Shown: positions 1 to 11,921 of the stretch, piece by piece | How the letters are laid out: the number at the start of each line of letters is the position of its first letter | Numbering within the stretch: position 1 is the stretch's first letter | NCBI GenBank assembly: GCA_013368325.1 | Contig: JAACJK010000168.1 | Coordinates: forward strand, 124,001-188,000 | DNA: 64,000 bases | From: Ephemerocybe angulata | Lineage: Eukaryota; Basidiomycota; Agaricomycetes; Agaricales; Psathyrellaceae | Direction of reading: 5' to 3' | Position numbers and translations under genes: made by a program | The notes under the pieces: generated by a model | Databases searched by the model: none | The model's input: the letters and a program-made list of their open reading frames with translations, nothing else | Told to the model about the DNA's origin: nothing

Positions 1-640
1 CATTTCGAACCCTTCTCCCAGCACGCCACACCGCATTCGCACACAAGTTTGTGCGCAGGGTCTGACGAATGGACGAATGAACGGACGAAAGAGCCAAACG
101 AACCATACAAGCAAAGGTGCAGCGAGCCATACGCGAGTGCTGGCGCACGCGTCAACGAAAGGACGCACATATCCGAGGGTAGAGCCAAAAGTCCATTTCA
201 GACCCGAACCCTCTAAAGAGAGAGTCGTATGAGAGCGCGAGAGGGTCACCTCCGAACGAGTCTTCCAGTTCACACCCGAGAGTGTCAGAGACCCAAAGAC
301 GGTACGTAGCACGCAGGAACCACCACGGCACGCATCGCGAGGGCGGTTCCACACCGCCCGTACGCCCGTACCTATACCCCAAAACGCAACCCCACCAAAC
401 GAGCGAGAACAGCAGCGTTGAAACAAGAACACAAGCACTCCCACGACGTCGCTGCTACTCGGCGACTCATATGAGCAAGGAGACGGGGTTTGGGGTCCGG
501 GATGCGAGCGAGATGGGGCGAACAGTAATCCTTCCTAGGGAGAGCCTGCGCGCCTGGATCACGGAAGACCTGAGCGCACGCGTACCGAAGAGGAGGGAGC
601 ACGTCGCCCGACTTCCCTGCCTGAGGCCCTTTGGATGTGG

Positions 641-1310
641 GTAGGGCGGAGATGGACGATGCGGAGGGACGGCGGACGGGTACACGAGGCCCGCGGAGGG
701 GGAGAGAGCGCGGGTGGCATCGGGGTCCGGCGTGGTCTCGATGACGTGCTGATATCGCGACGGTCGTCTTGCAGTTCATCTTGACGCTGAGGATGGAGGA
801 GGGGAAGATGAGTTCACTGATCATGTTTCGTCACTGCGCGGGGTGAGCGGGGTCCATGTGGTGAACGAAGGACGCACCTTGGTGTGGACGATCTAGAGCC
901 GGACCTTTGCACGGGCTCGACGAGCGCAATCATCGACGTGCGTAGCTGAATCTCCGCGGTACCTCCCGCCCAGTTACCTTCCCGCCGTCAGCCAATGGAT
1001 CGCGAGCTCCTCGTCACGATCGTGCCCCCTTCCCTCCAGCCAGGGCGCCAGTTGCCCGACATGCGTGCGGTCAGGCCCGACGGAGGCTACGTACCATTCC
1101 TTCATGACTACTGGTTCTCGGTGAGGGTGTTAGGTGAAATGTGATCGTTGATGTTATCCAGAAGGTCCAATTCTTGAGCGCCGGCGGTCTAGGAGGTGGA
1201 GGGAGGAGGCAAGGAGGTTTCGAACTTGAGTTCGTTGGCGTACGCACGATATTGATCCCATTAACATAATCTAATCTAATCTCTCCCGCTTCCATGGGCT
1301 GATCGAATGG
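641..1310 (-). repeat. Dispersed repeat family, copy R1 (partial)
   Basis: Read on the minus strand from 1290 downward, this stretch matches the beginning of the copies at 9340-10010, 53259-54836 and the split copy at 23152-47534. Shared landmarks are a terminal run of GATTA units (TAATC on the plus strand, 1264-1285), a GCCTCCTNCCTCC block and the motif ACCAAGGTGCGTCC near 870-890. The copies are clearly diverged. No ORF is conserved between them, so this is probably a non-coding or decayed element. Its other boundary is not clear. Confidence 0.6.
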
Positions 1311-1534
1311 ACTCTCTTTCCCGCTCACTACCTGAGGGGTATGAGCGAGGTATGGCTAGACCAACGACAACCCACTTCAAACTTGATTTTCTTTTTCTAA
1401 CGCCCAATTCAAATTCATTGAACCTCAGTAGTTATACGAAGCGTACAGTTGTTGTCGTCGCTATTCTTGAAAACACTGAGCGAGCAATCTACATGGTTCC
1501 TCATGTCCTCCGAACAACCCAGCGACACAGTACA

Positions 1535-1670
1535 TTATACTAATGGCACTCTCATGAGTGCCAGCCCGACTCCTAGGGTGACATATACTCCGATCAGACT
1601 TTTCTAGGTTCCATGCGATTAAAGGAAATTGACTCTAGAGTTGGTCCAAAATATGTGTGTACACTATAGG
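1535..1670. repeat. Short dispersed repeat with GGCACTC/GAGTGCC hairpin
   Basis: The stretch begins with a 7-bp inverted repeat, GGCACTC and GAGTGCC separated by four bases, followed by a CCCGACTCC-like block and, about 100 bases later, an ATGTGTGTACACTATAG-like motif. The same order occurs at 61205-61330. This suggests two diverged copies of a short element or a preserved structured RNA or terminator. I cannot tell which. Confidence 0.4.
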
Positions 1671-2582
1671 TAAACGCCATATCAAAGCTAGCTATCTTCC
1701 ACCCGGACCCTAAATTTCTTTGATACTGAGAGCAAAGCCTAACAGGGATCCCAAGATACCAAGAACGCGACGCACCGGTGGTGATCAAAACAGCGTTGCG
1801 CATAAGATCAAATGCTTTGTGAGAATAGGAAGAAATTCTGGGGCCTGCATCCCCCTCGCTTGAATACGCCTCTCGATTCCTCAATATCCTTTAAGATTAT
1901 GAACTGAAGGAGACCACTAAATAGTCGTAAAGGCCTAACAAACCGATGTCATCGTAGTAGCGGGACACCATCGATCGCGTTCAACGCGCCTTACAGACGA
2001 TTTCGATGCGATGGTGCCTTTTCCAAAACACACCGCCGTAATTCATAGCCTCGATGGAATTATGGAATAATGCAGCATTTGCTGTGGCTATTTGACCACA
2101 TCCCTTCCGATTACTGAGGTTACGCTACCTGGGCCCGCCTCAGATTGTATGGTAATATCCTCCCATGAAACCCGACCTATACGTACTGCGCATACAAATT
2201 TCGGGGTTCTTAACTTCTTATTCGCTTTTGTCTCCGCCTCAGATTGGAATTTGCGAGCGCTTCATTATTTTATTGTATATACCGGCCGTGCACTTTAGGT
2301 GTGTAGTCGCACAGGTATTCAATACCATGACTCCCATTCTTGAAGAGCCGGGGAGCTCATATCATTCAACTTACGCGTCCACATTTCGGCTTTTACCTAA
2401 GCTCGACGGATCGTGCCGCTGCTCGGCAGATCGGATATGTAGGGTATGAAGGCTCTTCCCGTCGCCTCTGTTGCGTTTGTACTGTAAATTAGTATATAAC
2501 AAGGCGCATAAAGTCGAAGATACAGCAACCCAAGCTCTCACCTTCCAATTTCCACTCCTACATTCAGTCTTCAATACCGCCA

Positions 2583-3000
2583 ATGCATTTCCCTACCCTC
2601 AATTTTCTCTCTATTGTTGCGTCGCTCGCTCACATGGGAGTAAGCTTTAGAAAGTACTGCGAGTACTTCCTAAAACTTACTCCTATGTGAGTTTCAGAAA
2701 TAACCCAAACTCACAAAGAGACTCTTCTAACGCCGTTTCTAGAGTGTGTTTGAAGCACGCGATTACATCGAGGAGCTCAGCGCCCGCACCGATGCCTTGT
2801 CCAGCCTCTCCATGCAGGAGCTTATAGTTGAGCTCTCCGAGCGCCTCGATCGCCGCAAGGTGGACCAGAGCACCAAATATGAGTGTATAAACTGTTTCGC
2901 CATAAGCAAGACCGGGGTACGTACATTGAACCACCTTGGTATGGGATATACAATTTATTCACATATTTGCGCTTAGGCAAAGTCCAAGACCTGCACGTGA
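2583..3000 (+). CDS. Small C2H2-like protein, truncated paralogue of the gene at 55.5 kb
   Basis: Three-exon model: 2583-2639, 2743-2916 and 2977-3000, all joined in phase 0, giving 84 residues. Exon 1 encodes a hydrophobic N terminus like a signal peptide. Exon 2 contains a helix of the form QELIVELSERLDRR, matching RELIDELTERLERR in the gene at 55515-56089, followed by a CINC pair at the place where the paralogue has CPYC. Intron 1 has a GTAAGC donor, a CTAAC branch site and a CTAG acceptor. In the paralogue the exon after the Cys pair supplies the two histidines. Here the first acceptor gives only seven residues and a stop, and a later AAG acceptor would give a single His. The finger is therefore probably lost. 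It may be a degenerating copy. The function is unknown. Confidence 0.5.
2629..2691. repeat. 30-bp inverted repeat across a splice donor
   Basis: Arms 2629-2658 and 2662-2691 pair at 27 of 30 positions around a GCG loop. The left arm covers the last 11 bases of exon 1 and the GTAAGC donor (2640-2645) of the C2H2-like gene, so the donor would be buried in the hairpin of the pre-mRNA. Confidence 0.85.
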
Positions 3001-3890
3001 AGCAAGGATGGTTACCACAACTGGGCCAAAACAAGCAAGTAGAGGACATGGGTAGAATACAGATATACCGTCGAAGGCATTGGTTCGGTGTCCACATGTT
3101 CTTAGGGAACTCTGACGAGTAATATTTGTGGTGCTCAGGTTTATAAACTGGTATCGGTCTCCTGCTTGTAGACCCGTATGTCTGCGCCATGCTGCCTGCA
3201 GGATTCAATAATGCAGATATACTTGTAGCTTTTGGCTTGATAGGAGCAAGTGAATGCTTTGAGGTGAGGCTCAGATGCAAGGGCCCATAGAGTTTCTCTC
3301 GTTGAGAGTGGAGGCTGGGAGAACCACGCTATACGCTCCGGTACCGGAATTGCGGATATCCATCTGTATCTTTTGCATAAGCTTGGAGAGTGGGGTAACC
3401 TAGCAGAAGGATAATTACAGCTAACCTCGGATCCCAGGATGTAACTTACTGCAGAATATGTCCATGGGCCCTCGAAAACACGCCCTCGCTTCATCCCACC
3501 TCAACAGACGATATGGGCAGCGAACGCGTGAATGATTGACACCAACTATGCTACGCAGGCCTACGATATCAGATAACAGTAGTTGGATCGAAAGCACGAT
3601 CTCAAACATGCCTATGTAGTATCACTTGGGCGCTCATCTACGAGCGCAATTTGTGGCGGCTATATATACGTGATATGCCTATGTACAACATAGAGGTCTG
3701 GCTCTGTCCGTAAGGGATGAAGGCAGCGAAACGAACGCAAGTGCACGCAGTACTGGCCAATGTACGACCACAATGAGACCTGCATAGTAATGAAGAAGAA
3801 AGGACACATCGTGCAAATAAGGCGAGTGTACAGAAGGAGCTATAGTCCAACAAAAGACGGACCATATGACTGAGAAGGAACGAGGAGAGA

Positions 3891-6800
3891 TCAATATCCG
3901 AAATGCACGTATGGAACCCAGGTAAGGAGCGAACTCTCCGAGTTATCGAGACGATGTCGTAGCTGTTGGACTGCATGGTGTAGAGCATACGCCGAAACAG
4001 TGCCGTCGAACCCACCATCACGATTTTCTTCGCCGTGACTCCAGAGGTACTCATAGAAGCTAGTCGCAACCTCCTGCGCGGGCTGATCCCCGATCGCCCA
4101 CATCGTCGCCACCACTCGACGGTATCCCGCAGCCAGCATCCCAGCGGCGAGATGCACAGCTTCGTCAGAGAGCTTCTCCTCGCCGGTACTCGTCTGACAT
4201 GCCGAGAGGAAAGCGAGATCAGCGTTCTTGCCAAGGTTCGATTGGAGGATGGTAGCGAGGTCGAGAGAGCCGGTATGGAGGAGGAATCGGCTTTCGAGAG
4301 GATCCGCAGCGTCCTGGGACGCGTGGCATGCGAGATGGACGCTACTAAAACTCTCCATGTACTTGAGACAGTCCTCAGGGGTGAGATCGACCCCTTCTAA
4401 CTTCACTACACGCGCCCCATGCTCTATGGCCAAGGAATGGATCAACTGAACCTCCAGTGTTGTTCCGGGTATCGAAGTCATACCCTGCGCATTAGGCTGA
4501 CTGGTCATGAATAGACCCGATACCGACTTCTCGATGGTGCGATGCTTCTTGACGCGATCGGTGATAGCAGCGACGGTCGGAGTATACGAGGAGACGGCAT
4601 AGTCCAGGATACTATCTGTTTTGGATCCCCTGTATACCCCCGCCGCGTGAATGGGAAGGAACGACATTGCCCCGGTCGGGCACCACCAAATCCTGGGGTA
4701 TGCCGCTGTGGAGGACGGATGAATTTGCTGGGGAAGTTATCAGTATACGAGCGTTCTTTCGAAACATATAGACCCACCGAGAAGCAGAGTGTGTCCAGGA
4801 TTGGCTTTACAACATCGTTCCACAGACCGCGGAGAACGCCGTGGACGACATCTCCATCCCGCCTCGCTCGATTGACAGGCCTGATAGGTCGTGCTGCGGC
4901 TTCACTGCCAAGAACCGTACTCGCCTCTTCCTCCCGAGCGTGGAAGCGGCCAGAACGAAGGAGCATCTTCAAATCAGCTCGGTACTTCTTCGCTTTGTCG
5001 AGGGTGAAGTTGGGAAGGGGAATATGAAGGGGTTCATCTAGCCCAGTGAGTAGAGCTATTGCATCACAGCGGCTCTCATCGACATTGACGACGACGATAG
5101 GCCCGGAGTCGGGAAGGTGGCGAAGTAGGTCGGAGCTAGGCGATGGTTTGAGGAAGTCCTCGAATCCAGGGATGGCCCTCGCAGTTTGGAGGAGTTTCTC
5201 CCGCTCCTGAGAAAGCTTTACGTGGCTTTGGGCCTCATCCTCCAATGCGATTCTCTCCGAAAAGGACATGCTGATGTGGTGTCCCACACGGGACGACCCT
5301 TTGTTCTCGAGCTGCTTCGAAATATCAGCGATGCGGTACGCCAGACTGCTGTCTATTCTCCGTAGCTCGTCCAGCGGCGTGCGGAGGTTGCTGAGCTGTC
5401 CCCAGACGAGGCAACGACCCTGTTCGAGGAACTCCAACGCCTTGTCTGGTCTATCAAGCGAACATGCTGCAGCGGCAGCCTCCATAGCTATCCCAGGTTC
5501 AGTCTGGAGCCAGGAATAACGACGCTCTACCGTTTTATCGAGGCCTGCAATCAAAGCGACGAAACCCAAAGCCATATCGAAAGCGGACAGGATTTGAGGC
5601 GAGTTGGGATAATGGCGCCGTAGCAATCTGGCCCATTTTGCCGCCGTCATCAACTTGAGCAACGGGCTGCCAATTCTGCAGTTCACTGCAGACTCGTACT
5701 GAGATATGCACCTCTCCAGATCGCGACTATCGCCACTCTTGTTGAAGCGGATGTACGAGGCGTTGGCGATGCTGCGGTGCAAGGCAAGTTGGTACCTATG
5801 ACCGTCGGGGATGAGATCTGCTGCCCTTTGGTAAGCTGCTTCAGCCGCTGCAAGGTCCGAGGCACTGCCAGTATGCTCGAAGCGACACATGAGCGCGTTT
5901 GCGAGGCTGCCGAACATACCAAACAGGAGCGGATCTTTCGGGGAAAGCTCCACCGCATTCGCGTGGGCCGAGATGGCGTTGTCAATATCTGAGGGGCTTT
6001 TGGTCAGCTCAAAGCGACACTTGAAAGATATTCCGAGGTTGAGGAGTCTGCAAGAGAAGCAGGGATCATTCCAAGGGGTGAGCATCAGCGCTTTCCGGTG
6101 GTTTGAGATGGCAAAATCGATAAACAATCGTTCGCCAGTCAGTTGAAAGCGAGTCCTGAGCGCGGTCCCGACGGCATCTAATCGACTAGGCAGGTCTGCG
6201 TGACCTGCTGGGGTCAGCTCCAGGGCTTTGTTCTGTAATTCAATCGCTTCATTGCTGTCAGAGAGGTTTCCATCCTGTTCGAAGCGACACCGGAACGCGG
6301 TCCCGAGCTCTACTAGAAGCCCAGGCATACCCTCATCATCCTCGGGGGTGAGTTCAATGGCTTTTTGGAATGCTGAGATGCACTTAGCGAGGACCGAACT
6401 GTCCCAGGTCTTGTCGAAGTGGGTTCGAAACGCGCGTCCGAGGTTGGAGAGAATTGAAGGAAGGGTTGGATGTCCCTCAGGGGTTATATCCCTCGCCAGT
6501 TCAAGCACCACAATGGCCATGGAGATATCCCAGAGATCACCAGTATGCCGAAAGCGAAGTGTGAGCGCGATTGAGAGGTTATTAAGAAGTGGTGAATCAC
6601 GGTAGAGAGTGAGCTTCACCGCTTTCTCGTGTGTCGCGATTGCGTCAGTGATGTCCAAGAGATCACCGGTCGATTGGAAGCGAGTCGTCAAAGAGTTGCC
6701 GAGATCGCTGAGTCGGCCAGGCAAAAGGAAGTGGCCCAGAGGAGTGAGCTCCAAGGCTCTCTTCTGTGCTGAGAGGGCCTCAGTTATGTCTGAGAAGTTT

Positions 6801-7540
6801 TGACTGCGATCAAAGCGACTCTTGAGCATCCTTCCACACGCGGTCAGGTGGGCAGCAACGGCTTAATGGGAGTATATTAGTGAGCACATGCTTCATCCTA
6901 GCAGTCGAATCTTTCACCTTCCGTATCTCGGTTTCCGTCCAACGGCTTTTCAACTATTTCGCAGGACACGATCAAGCGCATTTGAGGATCGCCCATCTTC
7001 ACTTCCTCGCAAAAACCTATATCGTACGTTATTCGAAGCGGTCCATGGATCCAGACGGATTATAGCTCCTTACATTCTTTTGATCGCCATCGAGGCAGAT
7101 GCATGTAGCCAAGATTCTCCCCGCTGTCGCTCTTGAAGATGCAGACGAGCCCATCCCCTCCGTCCGGGCTTCATGCCATACGTTAGTTGTGGATAGAACT
7201 GAAGGATGATTGATCACTCACAGCTCGATAGAACCCCCCCGTTCCCAACGTCTCGATGAAACGTTAGTCAGGACTAAGCGTTTCCCCTTCGGCAAATCCG
7301 GTATACCAGCTACCCATATCTCTGTCACATTAAGCGACTTCCTATACTCCATAAACTTGTCCGTGCGCTCGAGAACAATATCTGACCAAGTGAATCAGTC
7401 AAAACGGTGATACATAACCGCCAAACGGATGTGCATATATACCCTTCAGAAAAAAGCGGCTGCGGACGTTTGACGAGCTTTAGCTGGGTTCAGTACTAGT
7501 TCGTGGAGCTGAGGACGTTGTCTTACTTTGGCTGAGCCAT
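3891..7540 (-). CDS. CHAT domain protein with N-terminal domain and TPR array
   Basis: Seven-exon model: 7527-7540, 7443-7459, 7222-7381, 7074-7168, 6918-7016, 4778-6861 and 3891-4727. All phases agree and the product has 1101 residues. Residues 1-130 form a compact domain I do not recognise (C2-like by context only). Residues about 140-600 are tandem TPR-type repeats of 45-50 residues carrying LGxxLxxRFxxTGD and ALELTP motifs. The C-terminal CHAT domain (caspase/separase fold) shows PIVVVNV, PRIWWCPTG, FLPIHAAG, the catalytic His in HLACH (about residue 958), the catalytic Cys in LSACQTS (about residue 1000) and a WVPYVHFG end. Such proteins are expanded in Agaricomycetes and are predicted cysteine peptidases. 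The TPR array probably binds a partner, as in peptidase-effector systems. The 50-nt intron at 4728-4777 separates the TPR exon from the CHAT core. Both catalytic residues are present, so it looks active. The first two tiny exons are the least certain part. Confidence 0.85.
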
Positions 7541-9339
7541 GGTCTGTACAAGGGAGATAAAAAATTAGCGTAGATGTAAGATCAATGAGATATGGTGCTT
7601 GAGGGGTCTCCAAAGAACCGTCGTTGTATATAAGTCCAGGTCCAGACAACAGCGCTTACGGTTCCTCGAACACCGCCCATGGCTCCATGACAACACCAAC
7701 ACCTAGACAACAATGCTCTGACGGTACAGAGGCGAATAAAGTCCATATATGAATCCAGCACCGTATGGCGAACGCGGGGTTTAGTACGGTGTTAGACCCC
7801 GTCGCCGCATTCTGGACAGATCGACTGACTGTTGTTAGAGTGGATTGGAAACATTGTCTTCCCAATGCTTCGTTCTCGTCGCTCCTTTTGTACTCATATA
7901 GGAAGAAGGCCGCTCAAGAACAATACGACTGATCTTTGCGTACACACACACACACTGCACACACACACACTACCAGTCGGAGCCTAGAAGGCGATGTAAG
8001 GGTGACAAGAACGGGCGCCGATGCACGTCCTCGCAGAAGGACTGCGAAATATCGAATGGGGGGTAGGAACGATCCGCGGGACAGCGAGCAAATGAGGATG
8101 AATTGGGGGACTGATGGAGGGATGAGCTCTGGGGAGAGCGAACTAACGAAAAGGTAGGTACATCTGAGCCTTATATACCTAGAGATCGAGGCTAGCTGAC
8201 TACGAAATATGTACGAGACCGCCCGCGGCGGGTCGGTCATCGTCCGAGGTCGGGTGGTCGCCACATAGTTGGGCCGTCGGCAATAGGGCGGATCAGATGG
8301 TGTCGGCGCGCAGCCGTGACGCCATCCTCACTGTCAACAGCGAGACTCCTGTAGCCCGACCTCGCACGCTCAAACACACGCGATGTCGCACTGATATCTC
8401 TGAGTAACAACTATCGACAGCGAGCCATACCGGATATCCACGAAAGCTCACTCACACAATCACAACTTTCCCCTTTCTACCACTCGCACCCTCAGAGGTA
8501 ACGATACGGGTCCTGTCCTAGAGACCTTCTTGACTGCACTCCAGAGGGAACGGTGGACGGGTGCCCACCCATGATAGCGCGAGCATGAGGAGGGGCGAGG
8601 GTGCAGATGGCTTCGAGGTTCGGTGCGGTCTCGATGATGGCGTGCAGCTAGCTCTGCGTAGTTAGGCCTAGGCGTTGCGACGTCAGGCGAGTGGCGTAGG
8701 CGAGAACGAGGGGTATTGAAGGCGTGTCTGGGTCGTCGGGAGGAGACTTATCGGTGACGTTGAGAAGAATGGCGGCACAGGAGAGGGAAGAACGGCGTAC
8801 TACTAGGGGGCGGAGCGTGGCACGAACGAATAGATTTGGTTGATAGATGAAGCCCGACGGACGAGGCTGGGAAGGTGTGAGGCGATAGGTTGGGCTAAGC
8901 GAGCGGGGAGAGGCGAGAAGGTGGAGACTATGGGTGGTCGTAGGCGCTCAGGAGATGGGGATAAGGGATACGGGATATGGGGAGAAGGGACGTCGAAGTC
9001 TACGAGGATAGCAAGGGGCGATAGGACTCCGAGGAAGCTCACTAACATCGGTGAGCAACGACACATAACCACGAAAAGTAAGACTCACCCAATGCTCCTC
9101 GCCTGGTTATGGCTATCTCATACCCAACAGGCGATCCCGCCGTAACCTGCCTCATGTACGCCCTCGTAACCCTGGTCAGACCCGCCTTCCTGCTACATAC
9201 CACTCGCACTCCCAGGCTCGGAGCAGTGGAGTCTACCTTGGCTTCTTTGCGTAGGGCACGTACGCTCCATACGTGGACGAAAGAACCAGCGAGGTGGGAG
9301 CGCAAGATACGGTCCTGAATCCTTGACGACGGCGACGCT
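7541..9339. other. Intergenic stretch, no supportable gene
   Basis: Contains a CA microsatellite (7942-7970) and several overlapping ORFs on both strands (for example 7656-7865, 7914-8264 and 8840-9145) without recognisable motifs or splice structure. The stretch 8540-8760 resembles 9365-9530 and 660-800, so a diverged partial duplicate of the dispersed repeat extends into it. Confidence 0.5.
7942..7970. repeat. CA dinucleotide microsatellite
   Basis: Two CA runs separated by a CTG-containing interruption. Confidence 0.9.
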
Positions 9340-10010
9340 AACGTCCATGTACTAAGGAGTGACGCGGAGGGAACGGTGGATGGGTACGTGAGGTAGGGCG
9401 AGTCTGGAGAGGGGAGAGAGCGCAGATGGGTGCATCATGGTCTCGATGACGTGCTGCAGGCGCATGTCGCTGACATCGTGGCAATTGCCTTGCACATCGT
9501 CTTGATGCCCAGGATGGGAAGCGGGAAGGGGAGTTCACAGATCATGCTCTGTCGCTGCGAGGGGTGAGCGAGGTCCATGTGGTGGATAGAGGACGCACCT
9601 TGGTATTGACATTGACGATCGGGGGCGTTCGCGGGCTCGACTGCGCGTGGTCCACCGCACCGACGAGCATGTGCAGAGCAGCTTCTTCAAGGTACGCCCT
9701 GCTCCGTTATCCGCCCGCTGTCACCCAACGGATCGCGAGCACCTCGTTACGATCGTGCCCCCTTCCGTTCCGTCAGAGAACCCATTGTCCATAGTGCGTC
9801 GTATCACAGTTGAGAGAAACTTTGTACCGTACTTCCAGGACCGCTTCTCGATAAAGGCGTTGGATGTGGGCTTGGGAGGGAGGAGACAAGGAGCCTTCGA
9901 GATCGGGTTCATTTGGGTGGGTACGATCTTTGGCCTGATCCCATCACCCACCATCTAATCTAATATCTACCTCCCCCGTCTATTCCCTCACTCACTCAAA
10001 ACTCACTGCC
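9340..10010 (-). repeat. Dispersed repeat family, copy R2
   Basis: On the minus strand, from about 9975 downward, this matches the start of the copy at 53259: GATTA units, a GGTGATGGGAT block, a CCTTGTCTCCTCCCTCC block and, around 9580-9610, ACCAAGGTGCGTCCTC followed by GACCTCGCTCACCCCT. The unit near 9365-9530 is duplicated upstream at 8540-8760. Confidence 0.65.
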
Positions 10011-10158
10011 CGAGGGGTGCACCCAGTAACTTTATGCCCAAGAAGGGTGGATGTACTCCACTATCTAACGATTGATACAGGTTTAACTTCTGAAACATGA
10101 AGCATCCCCAGTCGCTGACGCCAATGCGTGGCACTGGCAACGCCTAGGCATCCACAAA

Positions 10159-10766
10159 CTAATTTACAACTACATTGATTGCATTATCACCCCTTCTAAT
10201 CGCGACTTCGATTTCGAGGAAACTTGCCATTCTAGTCACCTGGGTCATCTTGCCCTTACTATCAACGTGTCCGAGCTGCACGTCGACGATCTTTTTGCCT
10301 GGACTTGGTGGGATCCACTTTGGATCGTTCTGGATCCTTTCTATGATTCTCGCAGGTTTGTCGTACAGCCAGAAGTCTCTGTCGAACTCTGTTTTGCCGC
10401 CCTTGATTCTCAGTGGTGGGGTCCTTCCGGGTTTCGCGTCTTTAGACGGAAATCCGCGCCGGGCGTGTGCGGCTGCAGCATCCTCGAGGAAGGCACGGAG
10501 GGAGGGGTGGAAGGGTACGTCAACGGTGCTGCGGGCGTCAAACACGTCAAAACCGAGGTCGCGTCTCTCTGAGTGGTAGTCGACGCTGGAGCGAACGTCT
10601 AGGTCATCATAGTCCTATGGGTAAGACGATGTCAATGGGACATGCATCGTAGCAGCCTGACTCGGGGCACAATCTGGAGAGTACTCACGCCATATGCGTA
10701 TGCGGATGTTAGTAGGTATGAACTCCCCATGACGACGCCGAATAGACTTGCGATGTTAAGCTTCAT
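10159..10766 (-). CDS. Secreted or vacuolar protein of unknown function, cysteine-free
   Basis: Two-exon model: 10689-10766 (26 codons) and 10159-10614, joined in phase 0 across a 74-nt intron with GTGAGT donor and CATAG acceptor, giving 177 residues. The N terminus is a typical signal peptide (MKLNIASLFGVVMGSS then a small-residue cleavage region ending SAYA). The mature part contains no cysteine, has an acidic and Arg-rich start, a Lys/Pro-rich middle (PPLRIKGGKTEF, WLYDKPARIIERI) and a hydrophobic C terminus (INVVVN). The clean splice site, the TATA element about 70 bases upstream and the codon pattern support a real gene. I do not recognise the family. It could be a small secreted effector-like protein. 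Confidence 0.65.
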
Positions 10767-10831
10767 ATTGAACAGGGAGTGATGGCGGATGACTGTGACG
10801 AAATAGAGAGAAATAAGGCTAGTTCAGTGCC

Positions 10832-10839
10832 CTATATAT
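10832..10839 (-). promoter_or_regulatory. Putative TATA box for the secreted protein gene
   Basis: A CATATATA-type element on the minus strand lies about 66-73 bases upstream of the start codon at 10766, a normal distance for a short fungal 5' UTR. Confidence 0.4.
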
Positions 10840-11645
10840 GTCCACATTCCATCGGGGAATCCTAAGCTCCTTGGGGTCGTTTAAGCGCCGGATGCATAAT
10901 AAACTGGAATGTGTGCGCATGGTTATGAGTACCCATATGATAGGTTTCATACAAGTACGTATTATTACATTTGTTTATCGCACACCTTGACAAGTCAGCT
11001 CAATCGGGCTCACACTCAATGCAGATTTCCCTCATAGATTTCGTAAGACTTTGTAGGACGTGAGTGAACAATCAGATGGCTCATCCAGCCCTGTCTTCCT
11101 AGATAACGTACCTTGGCCTTGAGCGAGAGTTCATAGTTAAGATTCTTGGGAGAAGAGCCCTTATTCTATGAACATCAACTTTCTGCGGGTATGACCGGTT
11201 CGGTCTGTGCGACCTAACTATGTACATAGGTAAGACTCGTGGAACTTGGTGCAAACTAACTGAGCAAGGAAAAGGCCGATGCCATGCGAACACGAAACTT
11301 CACGGATCAGAGGTGTATCCGGTCCCCACCCCGGATCGCCTCTCTTTGCGGTTGTGAGGCAGAACCTTACCTAGGTGCGTGCGCAAGCGCAGCTACGCAC
11401 TCCCCGCTGGGCTCACGCTATTTCATGGAAGTCCATCGAATAAATTGTATCGACAAACTCCTCCCTGAATGCTCTCTTAATCACTCCTTGTAAGCTAGGT
11501 ACAGAGGCGCCCCTGCTGACGCTTTATAGTGCGCACCCAGAGATTGAGATGAAACTGCAAACTTCAAATTCTTCTCGTGAGAAGGGCCAGTTGCAAAAAT
11601 GATTCAGATGCGTCACCTGGTGGCATCCCATACACAATGATGTGC
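10840..11645. other. Intergenic stretch, nothing supportable
   Basis: Short ORFs at 11099-11293 (minus) and 11284-11493 (plus) have no motif or splice support. I see no repeat or RNA gene here. Confidence 0.5.
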
Positions 11646-11921
11646 TCAGTAGGGACTATCCCCGCAGTCTTCCCTCTCGCTAAAAATACGCCCATTTCCC
11701 ACGCCTAAAAGAGCCCATAATATCGATATTTCAGTGTTGTGGCTTAGCTTATATTGTTTGAAATTGATCTTACCAGTATCCACACCAATGGTTGAGTCCC
11801 GCCTCGTAATAGCGCACTCGGTTCGAGCTTCAATATTATCGCCCAACGGTAACGCCAGTGCTCCGGGATCAATTTGGAACATGAGAATTATGGCCGTTGT
11901 GATGAGAGCGATGACGCGCAT
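11646..11921 (-). CDS. Small secreted protein, unknown family
   Basis: The start at 11921 opens with a clear signal peptide (MRVIALITTAIILMF... ending GALA). A phase-1 intron at 11705-11773 (GTAAGA donor, TTTTAG acceptor) is 69 nt long and free of stops, so it can be spliced (68 residues) or retained (91 residues) without breaking the frame. The mature part is short, with two cysteines and an Arg-Arg pair (ITRRDS) that could be a processing site. I do not recognise it. Confidence 0.5.
   Translation of the reverse strand: MRVIALITTAIILMFQIDPGALALPLGDNIEARTECAITRRDSTIGVDTGKINFKQYKLSHNTEISILWALLGVGNGRIFSEREDCGDSPY

Larger units (their letters stand above)
1..2582. other. GC-rich stretch without a supportable gene
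   Basis: Several overlapping ORFs of 60-150 codons lie on both strands between about 150 and 830. They show no signal peptide, splice pattern or recognisable family and overlap one another, so I treat them as chance ORFs of GC-rich DNA. Positions 641-1310 are a dispersed repeat and 1535-1670 a second short repeat, listed separately. Between 1670 and 2582 I see nothing I can support. Confidence 0.5.

Noticed and set aside
152..824. Overlapping ORFs of 70-150 codons on both strands
   Set aside because: Mutually overlapping, no motifs, GC-rich context; likely chance.
3638..4234. 198-codon minus-strand ORF overlapping the CHAT exon
   Set aside because: Shadow frame of the CHAT gene, which has all conserved motifs in another frame.
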